Source: Lactarius indigo (lineage: Eukaryota; Basidiomycota; Agaricomycetes; Russulales; Russulaceae). Taken from it: a DNA stretch of 64,000 nucleotides. The stretch spans positions 1,364,001 to 1,428,000 of the forward strand of contig JAFKAC010000003.1 of NCBI GenBank assembly GCA_025766275.1, given 5' to 3'. Under the pieces are notes generated by a model. It had not been told where the DNA came from, made no database searches, and saw only the letters and a program-made list of their open reading frames with translations. Below are positions 48,034 to 58,099 of this stretch, piece by piece (position 1 is the stretch's first letter; each line of letters opens with the position of its first letter). Position numbers and translations under genes: made by a program.

Positions 48034-49588
48034 ATGGCAAGCATCATTCTAAAGAGGACGAACCACAAGGTATAGGCGATTTCGTCACATCTTGACGCTC
48101 ATTTTCTGACGGTTTTGTACATAGATGCCTCTTGTAGGGTGAGGGATAGGTCCAAATGCCTAGCTCAGAGCTTACCTTCTTGCTTGATGAACTAACAGCC
48201 TTGGTCTCTGGAAGGTTCGTTGTGTACCCTCGCTTACGAATGCGATTTTAAAAGATCGTTCGTAGATTACGAAGAGCAACTGCGCCGATGTTAGTTGCTT
48301 TAACTTGTTTGTGCATATCGTTGGTCAACCTTCTTATTCCCTCAGATGGTGTACAATGCCATAAAGGTTGGATACCGTCTCTTCGATGGCGCAGGGGACT
48401 ACGGCAATGAGAAAGAAGCTGGAGAAGGAGTGAGACGCGCTCTTGAAGAGGGCATTGTTAAGCGGGAAGAGCTCTGTGAGCGCTGTGCCTTACGCTTTGC
48501 AATACCTTTCTGAACTCTTCTTACCCGATAAGTCATTACATCTAAGGTCAGAAAGAGATATTAGACGTTCATGTTGCTCACCTCACTTTTCGTAGCTGTG
48601 GAACACTTTCCACGCGCACGACCATGCAAGCAATCACCTACTTGATTCATAACCTCACAATGCTGAAGGTAGTTCGCATTAGGCAAAAGCAGCGGCGAAG
48701 ATGCAGCTCGAATTGTGGGGTCTCGACTATTTCGATTTATTCTTGGTGCATTTCCCCGTCGCTCTGGCATACGTTGATCCGAAGCACCGCTATCCTCCTG
48801 AATGGTGGGGGGACGACAAGAAGTCAGTAAACCTCCGTACGCACCACAAATTTCAACCACTTTGCGCAACACTCATGCTAATTGTGGTACCAGAAAATAC
48901 GCCATTCCAGGAGACGTGGGGTGCCATGGAAGAGCTGGTCGACGAGGGACTAGCAAAGAATATCGGCGTCAGGTTAGCATTCCGCTGTCATCTAAGATAT
49001 TCTCTGATATGGCTATATCAAGCAACGTTGGGGGCGTCTTGCTTGTCGACATGCTCAGCTATGCCCGCATTGGGCCCCAAGTTCTGCAGGTTGAACTCCA
49101 CCCGTACCTGACCCAGCAACCTCTCTTGGATCTCGCAAAGACACTCGGTATCGCTGTAACTGCCTACTCATCGTTTGGACCTCAGAGCTACGTCGAGTTG
49201 GGCTTTAAAGGCAAGCATAAAGCCCCTGTTTGATCAAGACCCCATCGTCAAAGCTGCTATTACGCGTAAAAAAGGTTGTCGTTCCCATGTGCTGCGGCGT
49301 GGTGATAGGCACTAAAACTGGATCAGAGCCAGCCCAAATCCTTCTGCGCTGGGCCACGCAGAAGGGCATCGCCGTCATTCCCAAGACAAACGATCCGGCT
49401 AGACTGCTCACCAACTTGAATTGTACTTCATTTGATCTGACCGAGGCCGAAATTCAGTCCATTAGTGGTCTGAACATCAACTTTAGGGTGCGCAGTTCTG
49501 CAAACTATTTGAATAAGACTGATCGACTGACGATACACAGCTGAATGACCCTGCGGATATCGATCCGCGTTTGGCCATCTTTGCGTAA
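48034..49588 (+). CDS. Xylose-reductase-type aldo/keto reductase with micro-exons and a GC-AG intron
   Basis: NAD(P)H-dependent AKR2-type reductase acting on aldose sugars. The 5' half is split into tiny exons: 48034-48069, 48125-48138 (14 nt), 48199-48214 (16 nt), 48266-48289 (24 nt), 48346-48475, 48533-48546 (14 nt), 48596-48625. Spliced they read [54 protein letters not shown] (catalytic Asp and Tyr), [18 protein letters not shown] (catalytic Lys). A GC-AG intron (48626-48682) then joins [20 protein letters not shown] and LVHFPVAL (catalytic His). Later come [67 protein letters not shown] and [15 protein letters not shown]. One extra C in the CCCC run near 49226 breaks the frame before LFDQDP. 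Confidence 0.8.
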
Positions 49589-50021
49589 GAGTACAAAATG
49601 TACTTGTATTTGTATTTGAAGTCTTCGACTGGTTCAAAGGAACCAGAACACCTTTCTTTCTTGAAATAATCGTCAATTGTCCAATCGTCCACCTTGTACG
49701 TCCATATTAAATCTACCCAACAGAAACATGTGGCCCCACGTCAGTGTCACTGAAAAGGCCAAGACTCAGTCTGTCCAAGCTTCGGGAGCGCTAAATGGGA
49801 CTCCTTGTAACAATCGATGACCGACGTTGGACGTTCAGCGTTCAACAGGGGTTACCCTCTCACAGGCGAGTAAGCCGCGAGTAAGGTCACGCGTGCACTC
49901 GGAAACGTCCAGGGGCTGTGCTGTACTAGTAATTAGCGCAGTAGTCGGAGTTTGAACTGCATAATCACGATCTCCCAAAGACTGAGACTGCGACACCCCT
50001 CCTTTTCTTCTGTGTACTACT
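49589..50021. other. Intergenic, no gene seen
   Basis: 433 bp between the AKR stop and the PB1 gene start. Includes an AT-rich stretch with repeated TTGTATT units near 49603-49617. Nothing else recognised. Confidence 0.4.
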
Positions 50022-52283
50022 ATGACTTCGGTCCACTTTAAATTATCTATCTTCAACGGCCTAACTCGTCGAATATCCTTTTCTACACGGCCATCTTGGA
50101 ATGAGCTTGCAGCAAGGATCCAGGCACTCTACAATATCCCACTCGGCCGACTTGGCGTCTCATATGTGGACTCGGATGGCGATGAAGTAACTCTTAGTTC
50201 GGAGGAAGAGCTACGCGACTTCTACGACACAGTTGACACCGGTCAAGGGAGCCAGCTCATCAAATTCCGTGTCGTAGAGCTCAGTGCAGGTCGAATTGCT
50301 GAGTTCATGGCCGAGGACTGCCACACCTCCCCCCCGATCGTCTATCCGGAACACGTTCGGCGGACCAAATCCTCTTGTATTTGATATGGACCAAGATTGG
50401 GAGCGTCTTCCACTCGGTGGCTTGTACATCCCATCTCTGGATCGTGAGGTGGACTCCCCCCATGCCTTTGTTGAGGTAGTGGATGATGAAGTGGAGAGAG
50501 ATAATGGATCTGGCGGCGTTGGGAGTCCCCCCATTGGAGGAGCAAACAAAGGCAAGACCCGTGATTTACGAACCTTCGTTGAGGATGATGTCTCATCTTC
50601 CACCTCCGTGATTGCCGAAGAGACACCGACCAAGCCACCAATTCATGTACAAGTACATGGACTACGCCCGACGAATTCCAGCACATTTGGGTCGCCTCCT
50701 GCTACATCTACTCCTGCTCATGAGTCCGTGACCTCCACCCCGACCGCCTTCCCTGCAACTCTTGGCGAAAATCCCAAGACTCACCCAAGTTCACCTGGCC
50801 CGTTCTCTGACCCGCCCACCCCTGAATTAAGTGGTCCCGTCGATCCCAGCATTTCGCTCTCCAATGATTTGGCTTCCCTGTTAAACTCGCTCAATTCAAT
50901 GTTTGTCGAGCACCCTGAGGTTGGGCAACACTTACGTACCCTACTCAGGAACGTGGGTAACGGATCGTATTGGGATGCACAACGTGACACGATGGCTCGA
51001 GTAGCGGAGGACATTCAACGGGTAGCACGTGGTGCCCAAACTGCGGTCACAATGGGTGCCCAAGAAGTGCAGCGTCGCGCTGTACACGAGGCGCGTCAAG
51101 TGCAACAACAGGCTCAGCAAGAGGCGGCAAGGCGTGTGACAGAGGCTGTCGGTAACATCCTCCGTGTTTTTGGTGCCGGTGGTCCTGGACCCACATCCGA
51201 GCCTGGCATGAGTCCAGACGCGAATGTCTCCCAAGCACCGGGTGTCACTCCTTCTAGCCCCACTGAAACTTATACGTATCCCACGACGTCTCCACCTGCC
51301 CCCCCCGGCGGGTTCCCTCTCCATCACGCACCTCCATCAGTTGCAAATCTTCGGAATCTATACTCGCAGCCATCTCTTGCCCACCGCCTCACCCCCATCC
51401 ATCGTAATTTCGCCTCCCCTCCCGTCAGGGGTACCCCTGCCCCCGCGCACAGTCCCTCCTCCTCCACTTGTGAATGAGGGCGGCGTACCCGCCTGGAATC
51501 AATTCAAACCGTTCTCAGGAGCGTCACCCGACACTCCCAGCGCTGGTCCTAGTTCCAGCGTAGCGCCTCCCGAAGTCTCGTATTATGCTTTCCCTACAAG
51601 CAGGAGAACGCGACCGAGTGCATCTGAGTTGAAGGCCTCACTCGAAGCTGCCAAGGCCAATTACAAGGCTAAGAAGGACGAGTACCGTCAGGAACAAGAA
51701 ACCAGACGGCGTGAAAGACAACTTGCCAAGGAGGGTGTTGCCAACAGGTGAGCGAAGTTCGTTACGTAAAAACATTATTGACGGGTGAGCTTAGTCCAAT
51801 ATCGCCTGGCGCTCAGCCTGTAAAGGTTCACACATCCGATTCCATGGGACCATCGGATGCTGGGACGTCGCGCCGCATGGACCCGACCGTCACCATGCCA
51901 CCTCCGATACAGATCATCAGTAATGCCAGAGGCAACTTCCCACAGCTCGAGATGGTCAACTTACCACGTAGCCCGGCCAAGCAACGGGCGGACCGTACAT
52001 ATTACGAAGGCGACAAAGCGTGGCACGTTGACACGGTCGTAGGAAGGCTCGAAGGGGTGAGTTGAACCTGAAGACCGATCTTGGTTATCTGAAATAACGT
52101 CGATACCCTTACATACAGATGGGCTTCCACGAGGCTACTTATCCCACGCTCCGCACCGTCGTCGAGTCGCATCTTCCCTCGGACGGAACTAGAATTACCA
52201 AGGAAGTGGAGGACGATGTGATGAGCGAAGTCCTGGAGAGGCTCCTGGAGACATCTGGTTCTGGTGCGCAATCCACCCCTTAA
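50022..52283 (+). CDS. PB1-domain protein with coiled coil, function unknown
   Basis: ATG 50022 starts a PB1 domain (residues 1-85): VHFKLSIFNGLTRRISF (basic face), PSWNELAARIQALYNIP, then the OPCA-type acidic motif YVDSDGDEVTLSSEEEL. PB1 domains assemble with other PB1 domains in signalling and selective autophagy. A disordered Pro/Ser-rich region follows, then SLSNDLASLLNSLNSMFVEHP and a long Gln/Ala-rich coiled coil (VARGAQTAVTMGAQEVQRR and onward). A second coiled coil is ELKASLEAAKANYKAKKDE. The tail is conserved-looking: MGFHEATYPTLRTVVE, with stop 52283. Frame shifts by one base inside a C7 run (about 50329) and again in a C-rich stretch about 51420. I cannot assign a named orthologue. 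Confidence 0.65.
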
Positions 52284-52886
52284 CTGAAGTGAATCTTTCC
52301 AAGTAAGTTTTGCGATCTATGTTAACGGTATTAATTTGTATGTGATACTACCTGACATGCGGCATCGCCGCCCCTTATGCTATGCTCCTACTTATGATAT
52401 CTGTCTGTAGCCCTTCTCGTATTTGTAGTTTGGTCTTCCCGAACGTGTATCAGCCAGGTTGTTTCTTGACTTCAATGAATCCAGGTTTACCGTCGTATCC
52501 GTTCGGCCATGTGTAACAATTCGCTGAATTATAATGTCGATGGTCAGCACTAGCAGTCTCAGGCTCTTCGGGTACATATCGACACGGCCACTAGGATTAC
52601 CAGTGACAAGCGTTGTTTATACCGTGACTAACTTACAACTCCCATCGGCGATGTGTTTACCTTCTGCAGGTACAAGAATTCGGCTCCCTCGACCTGTATT
52701 CAACCTCCCTACCTGGTATAATAGAAGAGGACACTCATGCGCTCGAGGCACTTATTACGTCTATGAAGGGGCGGAGGAGGTTAAACTCTCGTGATGGGGA
52801 CGAGTGGGTGTCATGAAAACTGCATCATTTCTTACCGCAAGGTTTAAGTTACATGGTTCAGGTGCTACGAGTTGCAGTGCTATATC
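52284..52886. other. Gene-poor interval with a possible small two-exon gene
   Basis: Within it, plus-strand QALRVHIDTATRIT (about 52557-52605) could splice over a GTGACA..CTAAC..CTGCAG intron to VQEFGSLDLYSTSLPGI and IIEEDTHALEALITSMKGRRR, stopping at 52816. The join looks gene-like, but no start or family was identified. Confidence 0.3.
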
Positions 52887-53969
52887 TTATTTTTGCAGGG
52901 CAGCGATAGAAGAACTGCCTGGTACCAACATGTAGCATTTGCCGTTGATAGTGATAGTATGAGTGCTCTTTGGGGCTTCGGTGGTGGACATGGGAGTTTG
53001 GGCGACCTTTGCACTCTGGGAATTGGTGTTGCGGTTGCCGCGGGTTTGCGATTTTGCCGCTGCAGCCTTTTGGCTAGCCCGGGCTTCGTAGATCGTCTTC
53101 CCAGCCATATTACCCCCTGGCGCGATGCAAAACTCGGAGCGATGGTTCGAGTGTTTGCAGTTCACGCAAATCCGCTTGGTTTTGTTCGCAACCGCGCCAA
53201 GTACTGTATTGTCCGCGAGGCCTAGTTTCTCTCGGTGCCGAAGTAGTCGCTCCTCTCTGAGGATACGACTCTTGACTTCTGCCGAAGTGATGGTAGGGTT
53301 CGATTCGAGTAGCTCATCGATGGTGTACTGCAATTGAGGGAGTGATTTGAGTGCGTTCATGATAAGGATAATCTTAAGTTTGTCGTCGTCCATCTTCCCC
53401 ATTTTGGTGAACTTGTTGTGTAGGCGATCGATGTCCTCCAATGTGCCACTCAAGTTCAAGGGAGTAGCGAAGGAGAACCGAATTTCGAGGGCTTCTCTCA
53501 TGATGTGGACCTGAGCGTGTAGTCCTAAGTTTTCATGCATCTTGCGTAAAGCATCGTAGACGTCACGAGCCACTGTAAACAGGCTGGCGACGTCGTATTC
53601 GACGTTTGAAACGTGTTCGAGGACGAATGCGCGAAGAGCGCGATCGTTGCACTTCCAATTAAAGGCCGCGTTGGGATGGACCGCCGGATCGGGGCAAGGG
53701 AAAGACCCATCGAGATAATAAGAGAAGTTCCGTTGATCGACGATGAGATTCAGACGGCGGTTCCACTCTTCCCAGTTGAATTTGTGGCGATCAAGGAGAA
53801 GATCTGTCGGCCAAGCCAAGTCGGGGGTGAATGGTTTCAAGTTTATGACGACATCAGTGGCAGAGCCAGAGCCACCGGTAGACGCCCTCACAGAGCCGCT
53901 TACAGGTATTTCTCCAGTACCTGAAGTCCCAGTCTCTCCAGAAGCAGCGCCAGGATTCGTAACCAACAT
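52887..53969 (-). mobile_element. Copia-type (Ty1/copia) Gag polyprotein reading frame, isolated
   Basis: An uninterrupted 360-residue frame. After a Gly/Ser/Thr-rich start it reads LLDRHKFNWEEWNRRLNLIV (the W in the start of the UBN2/copia Gag fold), AFVLEHVSNVEYDVA, VYDALRKMHENLGLHAQ, LNLSGTLEDIDRLHNKFTKMG, DDDKLKIILIMNALKSLP and a basic linker. A Cys/His cluster CVNCKHSNHRSEFC followed by APGGNMAGKT resembles the zinc-knuckle region, but the last residues do not match a perfect CX2CX4HX4C. No protease, integrase, reverse transcriptase or RNase H frame follows on that strand, and no flanking LTR pair was seen. It is a Gag-only remnant, a truncated insertion or a retained Gag-like gene. Confidence 0.7.
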
Positions 53970-56159
53970 GGATTAACGCGCGTTTAAGAGTTAAGTCGAA
54001 AGAGTTAACGCTGATGCGTATGAGATGGTGAGTCGTGCAGTGGTAGCAGTAGCTAGCAGAGGTGGTTCTATGCAGGCTGTAAAAGCTAGCACGACACGAT
54101 CCCTTAGTCACGGTAGGATAGAAACAACTGAGGAGATGAATGTTCAGATACCGAACGCGTAAGTTATAGGCGACGAGTCACGTGGACCCATAACTTTCAT
54201 CACACCCCCAGATATGATCGATATATGATCCTTGTGTCAACAATATACTATAGACTTGTGAACCAAATCCACCGGGATGGTGAGAAATTTGGAAGGGAAC
54301 CCCTCTCTATCCGAATACACGAGGTACGCGCGAAATATATGAACTCATTAAGTATGTTGCCTATTTTTAATTGCTACTGTACGGTTTTCGTTTGACATTA
54401 TCTAGCGAGAGTCACCCTTAAAATTGGCATCGTCTGTCATAAACCTGAACTTGCACCTCCAATCTGACATTGCGCTTTTACGAACGAAGAAACAACGGCA
54501 GAGTCAGCGTGTTGATCGAAGTTACAGACAAAGCGTGGAGTTCATAGAAAGACATGGAGTAACTTTGTCCAAGAAACGGGGAATAAAGACGGTCGACCAG
54601 GACAATAGAGCAGACTAAAGTGGCAAGGTGGTTAGTCGGTTAACGCCGCAGAGTGAGACGCCATCGCAGGAGCCAAAGACGGTAGAAGGATCCCTCGCAA
54701 ATTACCACTACTAGGTCAGTCGTAGTCTAGCAACATTCTGACATGGACCGTGAGTGTTGTCAGAGTAAGACGCGATGTTGGAGTGAAGTTGTCCTGAGAG
54801 ATTTATGCGACCCAAGTGTAAACCACGGTTCACCTCAACACCCGCTAGCTACAAAACCACCAACCAATGTCAGTCGAACACACAAAGAAGAGTGACCAAT
54901 TGCTAGTCGTTCACAAAATTTATCAAAATATAGATATGCCCAGCGAGAAAATCGAACGAGACGACGTTGTCAAGTGGACCAATCTTTAGGGGGTTCTGAA
55001 TTCTGAACAATGAGCGGTTCCCCCGGGCCTGGCGGAAACCCAGCGCATCACAAATTGAACCGCACTTTTGGCCTGGCCCATAATTCTGATGCTTTCTTGA
55101 CCAAGAAGTTGGTTCCCGTAGTCGGACTTGACGTTCACCCAGGACGGTCAGAGTTTTAATCTTCCAGTTAATCACAATTTAATCACCTAGCACGTCAAAC
55201 TACTCACCAAGGGGCTCACTATGACTCGGATAAACGCGTCGCGGAATTCGAAAAAAAAAAGGAAGCAAATGTCTTTTAAGAATCCTGGAGCGCCACCAAT
55301 TCAGCAAGCCGTTCTGTTGCTCGGACGGGAACAAAAGGCAGAGTTGGATCACGGAAACCTTCGTGACACATTCTGACATGCGGAGTATTATTGCCAGATG
55401 CTCAAAGGTTCACCACCGTGGCCACTGCAGGCCCAGTAGCCGGATAAAGAATTCTTGCCGTTTGACTTCCGTTATGTCCATCTACAGGCAAGTCTGGGAA
55501 TGAGCAATGGGTCCCTGTGAATTGCGTAGGTGGCGCCAGCCCACTATGCTGCCCCGAGGTGCAGGTCGCCACCACCGCACGTGTTCAGGCGTCACAGCCA
55601 GGTGTGGTGGCCACCGCATCTATCTTTCACGTTCTGGCAGGCTAGCCGAAATGGCCACCCGTCATAACTTGTGGCGCCAGAAACCTGTGGCTGGTTACCA
55701 GAGGCCGTTTGACAATAACAGGCTTGAACATTATTACGGACTCCGTTTCTCGGACTGTGGAGACTTTCTGTACTCGTGGCGATGTCCAGAGAAGCTAACA
55801 TAGCGAAGAAGAAGACAAGACGGCTGGTGGGTGTCCTGATCGATTGGAAACAAGCGCCGCGACCGAAATTGGTACGTACGAAAAAAAATGGGGCGCCCAC
55901 ATGGACAAACAACTGCTTAACCAGTTGTTTCTCGCTAACGTTGTGGACCATCAGTCGACCATGAGTTTGCCACTTTTCAACGCCTTTATATTCTTCTCTC
56001 CGTGCTTAAATTCCGCCAGCGTAGCCAGGGTCCACAAGAAGACCCCCCTACCCACTCCTCACCCGTGTTTCAAGAATTGATATCATCAGCTCACAGTACG
56101 AATGAGTCACTTTATTTGTCTTTTTTTTCTTACTCAGACTGCGCTCCAGATATCAATCG
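53970..56159. other. 2.2 kb gene-poor region
   Basis: No frame here has recognisable features on either strand. It holds a perfect 8 bp inverted repeat with 6 nt loop (55908-55915 with 55922-55929) and an A10 run near 55251. It may be old transposon debris next to the Gag frame. Confidence 0.45.
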
Positions 56160-57854
56160 ATGCCGCCTCAGCTCATTGACCCTAGAGTAGGGATATCCTG
56201 GGAGCAGTTCGAACACCAACGTATTCTTGAATTCCTACGTAGCCAACCCGAGCCCCAGACCTGTGACCCGCCCGAGATCATATCGACCAACAAGGAGAAC
56301 ACTGCTCGTCTCAAGGATCACATCGCGCAAATACTGAGCTACCCTGAGCTAATCACACAGCCTTCTCTTTTGGCCGATTTAGCAGAGGCAACTTGGAGGC
56401 GTAAGGTTCTCCTCTGGCGAACATTCCCTTTCAATAGTCTCCCGACGGAAATCATCGTCAATATCTTTCGCTACGCAATATGGTCCACCCCAAGCTCCTT
56501 CGATGGCGTCCTACTGCGGTTTCACCTGACCTGGGTTTGTCAGAGTTGGCGCCATATTGTCGTCCACGATCAGACTTTATGGAACACCATCTGGTTTAAG
56601 GATTCCAAGATTGGTTATAGTCGATCCAGGCTTTTCTTCGAAAGGGCTGGTACTGCGACTCTCGATCTGCGCATCGAGGACGATGACAAGACGAGGGTAA
56701 ACCCAGATCAGCCAATGACCGGGGAGAATATGCATCAAATCATGGACATCGTTGCGACCAAGGCCAGCCAAATTCGGATGCTGATTGTCGTCGTCGAAAT
56801 GTGGCCTCCTGTCCTCGTCCTTCTCGACAGGCTTCACAGATCTTCGAGGTCACTCCAACAGCTTGAACGCGTGGAGATTCATCGCACAGGGCGCCCGTAT
56901 CGCTGGGACGGTCCCGATTACCCGCTATCCGACTACCACCACGCACTCACTTTGTGCAACGGTCACACGAGTCAGGTCACCAGCCTTTGTCTAAACGGCC
57001 TTCACCTCGACTGGGACAAGTGCCTTCTGGCCAACCTGACCGTCCTGGACCTTCGTCGTATGCCCCCGGATTTGGGACCCTCCCTCAATCGATTTCGCGA
57101 AATGCTGAAAAGTAGCCCCGGTCTCAGAAAGCTGTCGCTAGATGGCGCTGGGCCAGTTCCGCCGACGAGGGTGGCCAGGCGTCCGCTCCCTCCTGTCTTT
57201 CTCCCCCACTTAGAAAGCTTCATCCTCGGAGACATGCCTATCGCTTATGCTGTCTTATACGCTGGGATCATACACGCTCCAGGTGTTCGCGAGTTGACTC
57301 TCCTTAACCTCGGAGGCGACGATCACGCACCGCTCCTCAAGGCGTTGACCGAAAAATTTCCGGAGCTCCTCATATTGGCGCTTTACTGTCTAAACGTCGC
57401 GACAACCCCTCAGAATGCGAGGATCGTGGCACAATGGCTCCTTTCTATGCCGAAAGTAAAATTTCTGCGCGTGGCGGGGATGGAGACGCACATGTTTTCT
57501 CCCTTTTTTGCTGACGGCCGGCTTCACGCTAGGGATGATATCCCTCTCGCTCCGAGTCCTGAGGAGAGGGCCGCGATTGAGGCGACTGGGCCCCGTATTA
57601 TGTTATGCCCCAATCTCGAGGCGGTCGAAGTCCAGCACATCAATACGGAGGTCGTAATTAAATTCGTTCGCGGCCGCCTCGAGTATGGACACCCACTGAA
57701 GAGGTTGTATATCCATTGCCAATGGTTTCAAAAGATGACCGACGAGGACAAGAAGATTTTCCAATTCTTTGGACCGAATTTTGTTTTTGTGACGGTACCT
57801 ATGGCCTTGACCCCCGACGAAGAATTGATATGGAAGCAGGTGAGAGGACTTTGA
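56160..57854 (+). CDS. F-box protein with leucine-rich C-terminal region (564 aa)
   Basis: F-box proteins bring substrates to SCF ubiquitin ligases; mushrooms have large families. A single exon with an intact frame. After an N-terminal helical region, the F-box is at about residues 97-142: FNSLPTEIIVNIFRYAIW then TWVCQSWRHIVVHDQTLWNTI, matching LP.EI...IF and the C..W....... LW spacing. Downstream are leucine-rich segments such as SLCLNGLHLDWDKCLLANLTVL, SSPGLRKLSLDGAGP, GVRELTLLNLGGD and LLILALYCLNVATTP, suggesting an irregular LRR substrate domain. The ATG follows a pyrimidine-rich stretch. Substrate unknown. Confidence 0.85.
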   Translation: MPPQLIDPRVGISWEQFEHQRILEFLRSQPEPQTCDPPEIISTNKENTARLKDHIAQILSYPELITQPSLLADLAEATWRRKVLLWRTFPFNSLPTEIIVNIFRYAIWSTPSSFDGVLLRFHLTWVCQSWRHIVVHDQTLWNTIWFKDSKIGYSRSRLFFERAGTATLDLRIEDDDKTRVNPDQPMTGENMHQIMDIVATKASQIRMLIVVVEMWPPVLVLLDRLHRSSRSLQQLERVEIHRTGRPYRWDGPDYPLSDYHHALTLCNGHTSQVTSLCLNGLHLDWDKCLLANLTVLDLRRMPPDLGPSLNRFREMLKSSPGLRKLSLDGAGPVPPTRVARRPLPPVFLPHLESFILGDMPIAYAVLYAGIIHAPGVRELTLLNLGGDDHAPLLKALTEKFPELLILALYCLNVATTPQNARIVAQWLLSMPKVKFLRVAGMETHMFSPFFADGRLHARDDIPLAPSPEERAAIEATGPRIMLCPNLEAVEVQHINTEVVIKFVRGRLEYGHPLKRLYIHCQWFQKMTDEDKKIFQFFGPNFVFVTVPMALTPDEELIWKQVRGL

Positions 57855-58099
57855 GAATGATATACACCCTAACTATACCCGAATACCACCACACCGGAGG
57901 AGGCTCCCTAGGCTAAATAATTACTAACGTTGATATTTGCTATGCTGTCGCTGTGTTGCTCTGTTATACCTGTTTTGTGTATATCTACGTCGTCGTTGTG
58001 TTAGTCGCCTACGCTATCAGTGTCTTTGCTTTTTTGCTATCCATCAATGTCTGTCCGGGCCGAAAAATAATAGCCGGCTTTTCATCTACTTCACCCAAC

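Noticed and set aside
54600..54720. tRNA-like stretch (GGCAAGGTGGTTAGTCGGTTAACGCC)
   Set aside because: It resembles a D-arm of a serine-type tRNA, but I cannot fold an acceptor stem, anticodon arm and T-arm with GGTTCGA around it.
55592..55951. 119-codon minus-strand frame
   Set aside because: No recognisable family, and it lies in a gene-poor, possibly repeat-derived stretch.
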